Shown in pieces: positions 36,801 to 48,800 of a stretch of DNA of 64,000 nucleotides. The notes beneath the pieces were generated by a model. That model saw only the letters and a list, made by a program, of their open reading frames with translations, searched no databases and was not told the origin of the DNA. The stretch covers positions 16,398,189 through 16,462,188 of the forward strand of contig NC_049992.1 in assembly GCF_000003815.2 (NCBI RefSeq), given 5' to 3'. Within the stretch, counting starts at the first letter, position 1, and each line of letters begins with the position of its first letter. Source of the stretch: Branchiostoma floridae (Eukaryota; Chordata; Leptocardii; Amphioxiformes; Branchiostomatidae). Both the position numbers and the translations under genes were made by a program.

Positions 36801-39800
36801 ACACAAAATAACAACAAAATAGATACACCTACCCTTTATTTGCAAATAAATCATTCCAGATTCCGGATATGTGAAGTCTTGATGTATTTCTAATCATTTT
36901 GAACCGTTTTATGGTTCAAATTGCATGGATTGAAGCTCAGAATTATCAATACTTAGTTGATCTACACCATCTTAACGATGCTAGTTTTACGTCAATGAAG
37001 ATTAGGCATCCAGGTAATAGACTAAAGATACGCCAAAAAGCAGCTACTCAGTCACTGACGAAAAACAACAGATGTTGTTTGAAACGTCTGAGCATATGCA
37101 TTTTCCAAAATCATATCCAGTTGCTTGTGTAACTGCTTTTTGGCGTAATGCAAGTTTTAGTTCAAGACTCAAGGATTAGTGTACACCTTGCATCTTGCCT
37201 AATTTGAAATGTCGCGCCCAATCAGGTGACGAGGACCGTGAACTGAAGCGTAAGGAGATCATCGACCTGAAGCGCATGAACAACGACGAGATCCGCGAGA
37301 AGGAGGCCATCAACAAGACCAACGAGGAGCTGCGGCAGAAGGTGAAGAAGACTGAGGGAGAGAAGAGCAACCTGGGCAGGGAGCTGGGAGATGCCAGGCA
37401 GAGGATCAATGGTGAGGATAGAGGGAAGAAGGGAAGGGTGGATAAAAGGAAAGATAGCTGGATGGATGGTAGATAGAAGGAATAAAAGAGCAATGGATGG
37501 GAGGAAGGAATGAAGGAAGGAAGAAAGAAACAAGTAAATGTAAGGAGCGAAGAAAAAACATGAAGGGAGGAAAGGAAGGTGGGATGGATGTATGAAAAGA
37601 TGGACAATTGGGTACATAGATGAATGACCACATACAGAAGCTGTTTATATCGTGATGGGATAACTCTTGCAATCAAAACGGTCTAGTTGGTCAGACCAAG
37701 CTGTATATCTCTCAAGGTTAAACTGGTGACTGAATGAACAAGATAAATATTAGATATCGTGATAACTCCAATAATACTTTTCAGAAAATGTTACCATAGA
37801 TTTCCAGTAGAAAAATTTGTTGATAACTTTGTCATTGTTTTTTCACGCAGTCCTGAGTGAGAAGTTGGATGCTGGTGGCAAGGAGAACTCAGACCTGCGT
37901 AACAGCCTGCGCGAGGTGGAGAAGAGCCGCCTGGAGGCCCGGCGTGAACTGCAGGAGCTGCGCCGACAGGTGAAGATGCTGGACAGCGAGAGCAAGAAGA
38001 AGAGCAAGGAGGTTGAGGAGCTGCAGAACCGCGTGTCTCGTGACGAGGAGAAGGAAGAAGAGGCGCGCCGTGAGTCGTACGGCCTGAAGCAGAAGGTCAT
38101 GGAGACCGAGGCCAGCCGCGAGGCAGCGCAGAAGGAGATCGCTTACCTCCGCAGGAAACTGGCTGAGCTGGACGATGATAGCAAGCTCAAGGAGAAGGAC
38201 TATCTGGTATAAACTTTACTTTGTCCATCGCTGTGAAAGTAAATGTTGAATATCAAAAGACATGGAAGCCTTCAAGCTGGTGTGTTACGCCGAACAGTGG
38301 TTATACTGGCTATATAGATACAGATACAGCTCTTAGATTTTCTATTCATGCTAACTATGATAGGTGTTTTTTTGTATCATTTTCCTGTTATGTGTAGTTG
38401 ACACTATTGTTATGACTGTTTTGCTGATGCTAGTCCATTATTTGTTGCTTTACAACATCTTAATGAATTGAAGAAAGAAAACAGTCTACTTTGGCGAAAC
38501 TGAATCTGATGCAAAACTCCTTTCTTCATTTGCATGAAAACAGTCTACTTCAGTAACAATGAAACCGATGCAAAACTCCTTCGTTCACTCATTCCTCCCT
38601 TTGTTCCCTTTCCCTACAGGCAACTATCGAGGAGGGCCGTGCCAACGAGAGGAAGATGAACGACCAGATGCGTAACCTGGAGATCGCGCTGGAGAACACC
38701 AAGGCTGACGCCGCCGACCTCAGCCTCAAACTGAGCGCTGCTGACGGCAGGGTCAACGGCCTGGAGGCCGAACTGTCTCGTCTGGAGGGTAGGTTTGATT
38801 CTACATTTGAAATTTGTGAAAAGATAGACGAGCATTTTAATAGATGTAAATGGATAAGGACAACCCCAAATCTTTTATATCGTCCACTATAACATAATCC
38901 ATTCAATCCTCCGAACTTTCAGGTAGCAACCTATTTGTACCTCCTGCAGTAGACCTATTTTATTAATGTACAAAGGCCAATTTAGTAGTCTGGATAAGCT
39001 GATAGTGGTGTTTGATGCAGTGCACAAAACTGAAATTTTTACCAGCCAACATTTTGGCAACTAGCCATCTTCCTTCATCAAGGCATAATGTCAGCATTTG
39101 TAGGTGCAAAACTTTGGTTGTGTCACCTTCAAATGACTTACTAACCTGATGAAGCTATTTGTGGAGTGAAGAATAGTAATGCCTTGGTAGAGCAGGTATT
39201 TGCAAGTTTGTAACATCCGTTTTTGTTACCTCTCCTTACAGCCCAGAAGCGTGACACTGAGTACAAGCTGGGCAGCCTGCACTCTGCCCTGCGCCGTACC
39301 CTGGGGATCAGCCGCATGGGTCGCTCCCCCAGCCCCGGCTTGATGAGGACACGCTCGCGCAGCCCCAGCCCGACCCGTCGCGGCAGACCTACCTCCCCCA
39401 CCAAGGGATTCGACAGCACCTTCGCCACCACCACGGACGGCATGGGTGAGATCATCCCCGACACCGGCTCCCCCGGCGCGCTGGAGCGAAGCCTCAGCCC
39501 CGCACGCCGCTCCATGACCCCCACGCGACTGGAGACCTCCGCTCAGGACATTGACCCCGAGGTCGTCAGAGGTGCTCTCAGGGACTTCCTTCAGGAACTC
39601 AAGGAATCACAGCGCGACAAGGTACGGTTGGATGTTTGAGATGTCTCAAGGGCTAGTATGGTATACTATATTCAATGGTTTGATTCTGAAGAAGGCAACA
39701 GTGGGCATAAAAAATTAGACTCGTGTATACCTTTGTGTGGGAAGAAAGTTAAGCATTGTACTATGATTACTACCAACACAGATGAGCTTCCATGACGATA

Positions 39801-42800
39801 CTCTCTTATGTTACGAGTACAAGCAGAGTTACCGTGTTCAAATGTGTGGACTTTTTCTAGAGCAGTTGTAGAGTGGAATCTATTGCCACAAAGTACAGTA
39901 GTGACCTAGAGTTAGCATTGTGCCAGTTCAGATACATATGTCTTCATGTTCCCCTCTCTGCCCCCCTCCCACAGGAGGATGCCCAGATCAATGGAAAGAA
40001 CCTCCAGCGCCAGCTTGTGGAGATGCAGAGCCAGAGGGACCTGTACGAGCAGCGTCTGCAGCAGCTCCAGAAAACTCTGGGAGAGACAGAAGAGGGTGAG
40101 GCTACAATGCTACATCTACATATTCTATATCTACATAGCCAGTGTATTAACGCCCTTGGAAGTAACATACCAGCTTCAACACAATAATATGTGTTGGTGG
40201 TGGTGGTGGGGGGGGGGGGGTGGTAATACAGTCCTTGTTTCTTTGTTGGTAGACAAAAGAAATAGGGTACTCAAGTCTTAAATTTCATTAAAGTTACAGA
40301 AAATCACTGTATGACTTGCACGTTCTTATTGGTAAAAGCCTTTCTTATCATGACTGAACATTAAAAGCTGGCTTTATTGTGTAATCTTTAACATACAACA
40401 ATGTAGGCAGCTGAACATTTCTTATCATGGTTTCCTTGGATCTCCTTGAACCCACTGCTTGATACTACTAAATGATATCATTTGTTCATCTCCACTCTGT
40501 CGAGAGCTGGAGAATCAATAAACAAAGACTGACGGGTTGCCTTGGTGATGTTCTAGGTAAGAGAGGTTCCGACGGCCGCCTGAGCGCCGCACAGACCGCC
40601 CTGATGTTGCAGGAGGAAACCATCCGCCGCAACGACCGCGAACGGAAGGGTCTGGTGGAGAAGGTGTCCACCCTGGAGCGCGGCCTGCAATCTGCTGAGA
40701 CAGAGAAGAGGCAGCTGGAAGTGAGTACGCTTTTGGACTTCTATCATTTCACACAATGAAAGATAGTAAAGGAAAAGCGATCTCTATCCAGTTCAACTCA
40801 CTGAAGAGCTATTCTTCAACTGGGGCAGAAAAGTATAGTGATGACACAAAGAAGAAGAAGAACAGGTGGTAACAGGGAAGGCAGGTTCTTTGTACAGTAT
40901 TGACAATTGCATTGTACCAGAAGTTTTCTGAACAAGCACAGTGAACAATGGACCACAGATTAACCCATCCTTGGAACTGCAACCCTCTCCAGTATTGTTG
41001 TCTCAGATGTAACAGCAGCAAGCATGTGTCCAACTTCGTTCAGTTTAGCATCTATGGCTGTATGCTATGTTACAAACAAACTTGTGAAAATGATCTCACA
41101 CAATTTCTTTTGATTGTCCATCACAGGATAAGATCAACAAGATGAAACAGAAGGAGGGCAGCCTGGAGTCTGACAAGAAGAAGCTGAAGGAGAACTGGGA
41201 CAATGCTGAGAACCGCAACACCAAGTCTGAACTGTCACGGCGCTCGCTGGAGGGAGACCTGCAACGCATGCAGCTGGCATTTAATGACAAGGAGACAGAG
41301 AACCAGGTCAGTAATCTTGTTACATATCCAGATAATGTCATCAGGCAAGGCCTAGCATGCCTTATGGGGCCTTGGACCGAATCACTCTCAGTCAAATCAC
41401 TGCCCTATTTTTGTATCACTACACTAGCACATGGAATCAGAGTAGGATGTTAGATTAAAGTTTTCAGCTCAAACATCAGTGTTTCCCGGGCGTCAATCGT
41501 TGTCAACAGAGCACTACAAGGAGTCAGGGAACACAACACAACAAATCTCCTGGCCTGTGATACACAATCTTTTTCATTGGCTGATTAGGCCTCCTCCCCT
41601 TTAGGAGCCTGACCAATGGAAGGGCTGGGTGAAGATTGATTGAGTCAGTCTATCTTCTATAGTTGCTAGACATTTTTTGATGAGGTGCTGTTAGGTTTTA
41701 ATTCAGTCATGATTTGCGAAGCATGACTATGAACTTTGCATAAGGACCACCTGGTCATTGTGGCCACCTTTTGAGGGTCCCCTAGATTATTTCCCATTGA
41801 CCCAAGCATTAATATGATCACCTTTCTACAGTGACTGTTTTCTTCAAGTCCCTTGAGTGGTGACTATAGACACAAATGTGACGTAAAACTTCTACAACTA
41901 GCACATTAGATTTGCTCCCCGTGTCACAGTTCTTAACATAGTTGGTTTCTATCTAGAATAGGCTACTGGACCGTATAACAGTTCTTGATTCAGCGTTTGT
42001 TTGTATCTACTACAGGTGCTTCAGGACCGTATTGACAGCCTGACCAAGCAGATTCAGGACCTGGAGGGTAAGGCCACCTCCCTGCAGCTGACTGTGGACA
42101 GGCTGTCCATGGCACTGGCCAAGACTGAGGAGGGAGAGAGCCAGCTCAAGGATAAGGTAAGGGACTGTACGATATTTATCAGGGGGGGAGGGCTGGTGCG
42201 TTAGGGGGGGAGGGCCATGTTAATTTTTTTTGAGGTGGGGGGAGGGCCATGTTAATTTTTTTTAGATAGGGGGGAGGGCCATTTTAATTTTTTTGAAAGA
42301 ATTGTTTATACTCTTTTTGTTTTGATATCTTGACATGGCCCTAAAACTGATAAAATAAGCCTTCTGAATAGCCTAAAATGCAAGAGCTTCCGGGGGGCTT
42401 TGCCCCCCTAGGCCCCCCAAAGTGGCGCTGCCCTGGACCAGTGTTCCCGCCAGGCATACGTCATTCCGTCTACAGACTTATTTTTTTCTGGAAAGACGCA
42501 CTCGGCTCGGCTGAGTTTCCCAAAATATTTAAGTTACAAAAGCGGTGCACGGTAAATACGTGAAGAATCCAAAACTATACACTTTATTTTTTATTTAAAA
42601 CATTTCTTTTGTTTCAAAAAGACAAAATTTGCGGCAGAAAAAGGGGCCGCAATATTGTTGTCAAGTGTCGATCGAGTCGGCTGTGCACTGGCATTGGCGT
42701 CCGTAGCACATGCCGCGGCACGCCCCCCTCCCCAGACGGACTGTCGATCGCAGCGCCCAGCACGTCTTTTCTGGCTACTCCTTCAAGACTACACCGGCAC

Positions 42801-45800
42801 TGATCACTGCCAAAGATGCAGCAGATCGCCCTCCTTCGTATAATGTATAACGTTCTTGGTCTACTCTACTCTATGTAAAAAGAAATCCAGCGGTGAGCCA
42901 AAGATTTCACGCCGAAAACGGGGTTACCTGAGGTCGCACGAAACAAACGCACGCTCGTGGAAAATGACGTCGCGGCCTTGTAAAACCCGACCGATTTGAT
43001 AAATTTGAGTAAAATCATCGGGCAAAATAGAAAAAAAAACACAAGGTGTGATGGCGCCGTTTATTCTATCCTCTGGAAAAACTACTAGCATTTGATGCGG
43101 GAGGGCGCAACATCGATCGCACGAGGTAGGCATTCTTTTAATATTCAATGCCGGAAAAAAATTGGCAGGATTTTTTTCCATGGGCTGACGAACTCACTGG
43201 CTAGAGCCCTGTTTGGAAGCATCAAAACCCCAAAATTTTCATATAGACATGACTGGACAAATAATACCCGGGCCAGATCACGGACTGCTGATTTCCCGAG
43301 CTTATAATTATAACGTATTTTTGGGGAGAGGGTGGACGTCGATTACTGAAAAACGGGAGTAAAAAAGGCAACCGGCATCCAATCTCAAGGGCGTAATTTT
43401 CCTCTCAAGTTGCAGGAAATTCTGTTTTAGAGGGTTTGAAAATCCAAATTTTCCCTGGGGAGCATGCCCCCAGACCCCTGCCCCGACGCTGTGAAAAAAT
43501 CCTGGCGAGAACACTGGCCGGCGCCCTTGTGCCCTGACGTCTATACATGTTGTATTAAGATTATTTTATCGGTTGTTTGTCTACCTGTTTAATGATGCCT
43601 GTCGGGGGGAGGGTCATGTTGATTTTTTTTAGGTGGAGGGGGAGGGTCACGTTAAATTTTTTTGAGATGGGGGGGAGGGCCATCAAAAAATTTTTTGATC
43701 CGACTTCCAATGCACCAGCCCTCCCCCCCGATAAATATCGTACGGTCCCTAAGAAACTCTTCTCCAGATAACAGACTTAAGGTTTCTATTCCTCAAGGCA
43801 TTTCACATTAGATTTTGTATCTTGCAGTGAATATCCCCCAGGGGGCTTTGAAAATGCCGTCAGGTGATATGCTTTCACACTGGTTAAATAAAGAATAAAC
43901 TAAACTAATATTAAAGCTGCAGTATAAAGTTCAAGAGTCTGTGCTCTGAACTTAGATTGATCTTCAGGTAACTTACAAGATTCTTTTTATTCATTACTAG
44001 TATGAATTGTGAAAACATCAGACTGTGTAACACAAACTCTCACCAACCAGGATTCTATGGAGCCCTTGGAAGGGCTGCTACTAGTGTGATTTTCTCAGGC
44101 TTGGAGAAAATGTTCTTAGTTTGACTTTACTTTCTTGTACAGCTGCTCAGATGAAAAGCATATTTGACTGATTTCAACCAGATTGTGTTAGAACAGAAGA
44201 ACGAAAAAGAACCACCACACCAAGTTTGCAAACTGTGTTGCTAACCGGTGTTTGTTACCCCTCTCCCCACACAGGTGCAGAACCTGTCCATGACCCTGTC
44301 GGACAGTAATGCCACATCACAGACCCTACAGGAGAAGATCCAACAGGTCCAGAAGGCTGTCACCAACAGCGAGCATGACCGTCGCGTGCTTCAGGAGCGT
44401 CTCGACTCCACCAGGTACGATGTCACCATGGCAACAAACAGTATTTCATAGTAAACATTCTGCTGAAAGCATATGCCTATCTATTTTACACGTCGAGCAT
44501 ATGTGCAGCGGAGAACGTTTATTATGGTCAACGTAACTGTAGTCTCATGTATCCAACCAAAGCATGTTATTAGAAATAGGCTTTGCTTGCTGATCTTACA
44601 TAGTTAAAGAAAAATTGTACAGTTGTGCCCAAGACTTCTTTCTTCTTTGGAACATTCCTTTCTTTGACTTGGTATTGGTTTCTGAAGAATGTAGTCTTAT
44701 CACTGTTTTTTGCTGTGACGCTTTAACCCTGCTTTCCTCCCCTTTCTCTCACTCTACTACCTCTCCATTCCCTCTTCTTCTCCACACAGGCTTAGTCATG
44801 TGTGCTGTGGGTAGGTCTCTTCTTTTGGTTTTTATTTTCTGTTTTATTTCACTTCTCGAGTTACAGTTTTCTTTCTTTTTTTTAAATACAATTTTACACA
44901 ATCATGCATCCTCCTCTCATTCCTTCAGAGCAGGGCTCTAGCCAGCTCGATTTTTTTTCCGTCAGCCAATTCCCATTGTCGCGAAAACACTATTCCAGGA
45001 GTTAGAGAGACTGAACTGAGACCTTGAAAAACGGGTTTTAATGAGATTATCGTATGCGAAAGGGCACCGACACACATTGTCAACAATCATAACAATAGCA
45101 AAACAAACAGTGTGTGGCTTTTACGGCCGTGGACAGCGTCCCAAAGCCACCTGTAACTTCCACCAAGGAGCTTTTATCAGATTTTTGTCTGTCAAGGTTG
45201 ACGGATTGGTTTCAAAATTTTTCCGTCACACGCAGCAAATTTCCGTCAGTTGACGGAAAAACGGACGCTGGCTAGAGCCCTGCTTCAGAGTCTAACTGCT
45301 TTATCAAATGTTTACTGATATCTTATCTTATGTCAGGAGTGTTCTGCTTAGTACTAACAGTTCTCTCTGCACACATCAGGCAAGCCTTGTCGGAGGCTAA
45401 GAAGAGTAACCAGAGCCTGGCTGAGCGTGTGCAGCTGCTGCAGAACGAGAACGCCGAGGCGGACGTGCGCCGTATGGAGCTGGAGGGACAAGTCCGCCAG
45501 TCGCAACAGGTGCGGATCGTTTTTGTTTCAATTCTGACACGGTGGCCTTGTGGTTAGGGTTGTTCACTCAGAACCTGGAGGCCCCAAGTTCAAATTCCTG
45601 ATGGTTCCCTGATGTTGTGCCCTTGGGAAAGGCACTTAACGACAATTTCCTCATTTGACTCATAGCTCCAACTAGGAACACCCTTCAGATTGAAAATTTT
45701 TGAGAATAGCCACACAATGCTCATCAAAAAAAGAAAAGGGGACAAAAGACCACAAAGTATAATACTGTGCATGCATTTAAGCTTGCAAGGATTAAGTTCC

Positions 45801-48800
45801 GTGCTAGCGGGAAAGTGGAGTGTTGATTTTAAGTTTGCGGTGGCGGCATAGACTGTAGTTACATACTATTTGAAATGTGATTAGTGGCCACCAGCAAAAC
45901 TGCAAACATAAAACCACCGCAAACATTTGTACATTTACAGTAATCTAGTGAGAAAAGGCCCACACTCTGACTTACCATTTTGCGTGTCCCCCCCAGATGG
46001 TGCGTGAACACAAGAACTCGGAGGACGAGGCCCTACAGAGGATCCAGAAGGTGCAGGAAGACAAGCGAGTCCTGCAGGAGCGTATCACCGGGCTGCAGCG
46101 CGTCATCGCTCAGCTGGAGACTGAGAAACGCGAGACGGAACGTTCCGCCGTCCGTCTGGAGAAGGACAAGTCTGCACTGAAGAAGACTCTCGACAAGGTG
46201 GGTTTAAAACGGAAAATTGATATCTTTGTCTTTCATTTGTATCTCTTTTTTTATTAATGGCCAGTTTTAGAACTATGAACATTCATGGGGGGGGGTGTAA
46301 CGACATAGATATGTTTAGACACCAAGAAAGGCATAATGCTCAAGTATCAAATAAATATAGCTCCACAAAGTAAGGGTACTGTACATATTGTTTTAGGCTA
46401 CCTGCTGAAGTTTTGCTCCTTAGGCCATGTTGATTTGATTATATGGATGACATCCTCCGGGAACTCCAAAACTGATGCGAGCGAGCGAATAAAAAAAAAG
46501 TTTGGCAAAAAAAAAAAAGTTGCCTTCAGTATGAAATCAAAGTGGCCAGGAAGGTTGAACATAGGACTAAACACACATAGTATGGTATACCAACAGTTAG
46601 GTGTAGGGACCAGTACATCATACGGGTGCAAAACATTTTTTTCTTCTTGGACCAATCCGAAAAAAACAGACCTGAAAAAAACAACAGAGGAACAGGTTTC
46701 GCCAATTACAAAATGGACACACTATGTCGGCAGCCATTTGGGGTCTAACTGGGGGGCCAAGAAGACAACAAGAGCGAAGTCAAGTAGAGTTTATAGTCAA
46801 TTGCACCAAGTTTCTACAGTCAAAGGTACAGAGACAGTTAGCCTTTATTACATGGAGATGGGATTTTAAAATGCAGTGGGAGTCCAATAATCCACCAAAC
46901 AGATTCCTTTGTAGCAAAATTGACCAATTACCATTGTTTTGAGTATTGCCAGTTCTCAAGTTTCCACAGACAATCAGGTCCAGGTTCATGTCCGGACGTG
47001 GAAATGATCCTCTGGACCTGAATTTTCTGTACTGGTATCTCCCCCAACCAACAATAGATTTTTTTCTTTCTGTCCTTTCACATCTTATTCTTTGACTTTA
47101 GATTAATTTTGGCAATCTATGGCATTAGTTATCTGTTTTCTGGTACTTTTTTTTCAATCTACTGAATATTTGTGCTCATTTTACAGCTGCTTTGCATAAT
47201 TTATTGCGTGGTTGAAAACTTTTTTTTTTTTTGGAAATGGCCGAAAATTGGTGCGAGCGCGGATGTCATCCATATAATCAAATCAACGTGGCCTTACCAT
47301 TAATATCTTCTGCAAAATTTACGTACTGTAAACGTACATAGACTGACAAGTCAGTAGGGTCAAGACTATGCAGATAACTATGCAGACAAACTGTGCAGAT
47401 AGCAGTTTATTAGACAACCAATCATTTGCTTCATGTTGCTTTTTTAAAATGTGCAAATAAATGAATAAATCAAATCAAGTTTAACTAATGTCCGTTTGAA
47501 TTTTGGATAGGTTGAGCGAGAGAAGATGAAGACGGAGGAGACCACCCTGCAGCTTGATAACGAGCGCTCCACCATTGAGCGACAGATGGGCCAGCTGGAG
47601 TCAGAGAACGTGGAGATGCAGCGCCAGATCCAGGCACTGCAGGCTACACTGGCTGAGACTGAGCAGCAGCATGCACAGAGGTCAGTATGCAGCCGTAGTA
47701 CTGTGCAAAAGCTCCCTCTAGCAGCCAATGCTTAAAATGCAGCACTCCCTTGTCCTTGATCCCAAAATTTGAACCTTATAATGGAAAGGTTTTCCCCATT
47801 CTAAAACGAACTGAAAAGACCTCAAAAATTACTCATATGGCTAAATCTCTTGTAATAGTGTGGCTAGATCTCTTAATTAAAGACTTCAGCATTAAACAAA
47901 ATGAGTCCTTGATACAAAGCTTGTATTGTATCATAAAGTGTTCCCCTGCCATTCCAGGTTGATTGAGCTGACCACCCGACATCGCCAGGAGACAGAGATG
48001 GAGACTGAGCGCCTCAGGACCGCCCAGCTGCAGGCCGAGCGTACGCTGGAGGCGCGGGAACGCGCTCATCGTCAGAAGATCAAGGGACTAGAGGAGCAGG
48101 TGTGTTTCACATATTTGTTTCAGTCGCAAAATAAATGTGCTTTCTTTCCTCTAAGAATTCTACTATTCCAGTTTTTATCTTATAGAAATTTAATGCTTCC
48201 TGTCTTTAGTAGTCCATGATAAATGATGATTTCAAGATAGCATTCGTCTAATCAAAAACAAGCTGGCTATATTTTGTGCTAGCTGTAGTGAACGCGATTA
48301 ATGGAAAGCTTTCAAATCTTGACATGTCTGTAATGTTTGCCTGCCCAAGTTGGCTTGCAGAAAGAGTTTGTGAAAACCAGTGTTTTAATATTTTCCAATG
48401 CTTGTGCTCTTGTTTTCCTGTACCTTTAACCATGTATTTCTGTGCCTATTGTCAGATTGCCACCCTGAAGGACCAGCTTCGTCAGGAGATGCAGAAGAAG
48501 CAGCAGCTGCTGACCCGCTCTGCTCGCGCCCTGGAGGAGTCTCGGGACATCCACGGCGTGCTGGGAGACTCTCTTCGCTCCGTCGCCCGCGACACCTCTC
48601 TCGACCCACTGCTCCTGGAGCACGAGACCAAGAAACTGGACGACTCAATGGACTACGCGACGCGCATAGGAGCGACCTCCCCGCCTACGAGTCTCGGGCG
48701 GCGCAACGGCGGGCGCAGCACCTCCCCCTCCAGGATTGGCCGCCCCTCCTCAACATCCACCCCTGCTGCAGCGGTCCGCCGCTCGCCAACGGCCAGCATC

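Noticed and set aside
37176-37676. Minus-strand ORF of 166 codons
   Set aside because: Ser/Phe/Leu-rich shadow of rootletin exon 36 and the GGAA tract.
45537-45690. tRNA gene
   Set aside because: A- and B-box words are present but no cloverleaf can be drawn, and the body continues as a SINE.
46336-46869. 177-codon plus-strand ORF
   Set aside because: Spans the left end of a Harbinger-like element and poly(A) tracts. Low-complexity Lys-rich start and no family resemblance.
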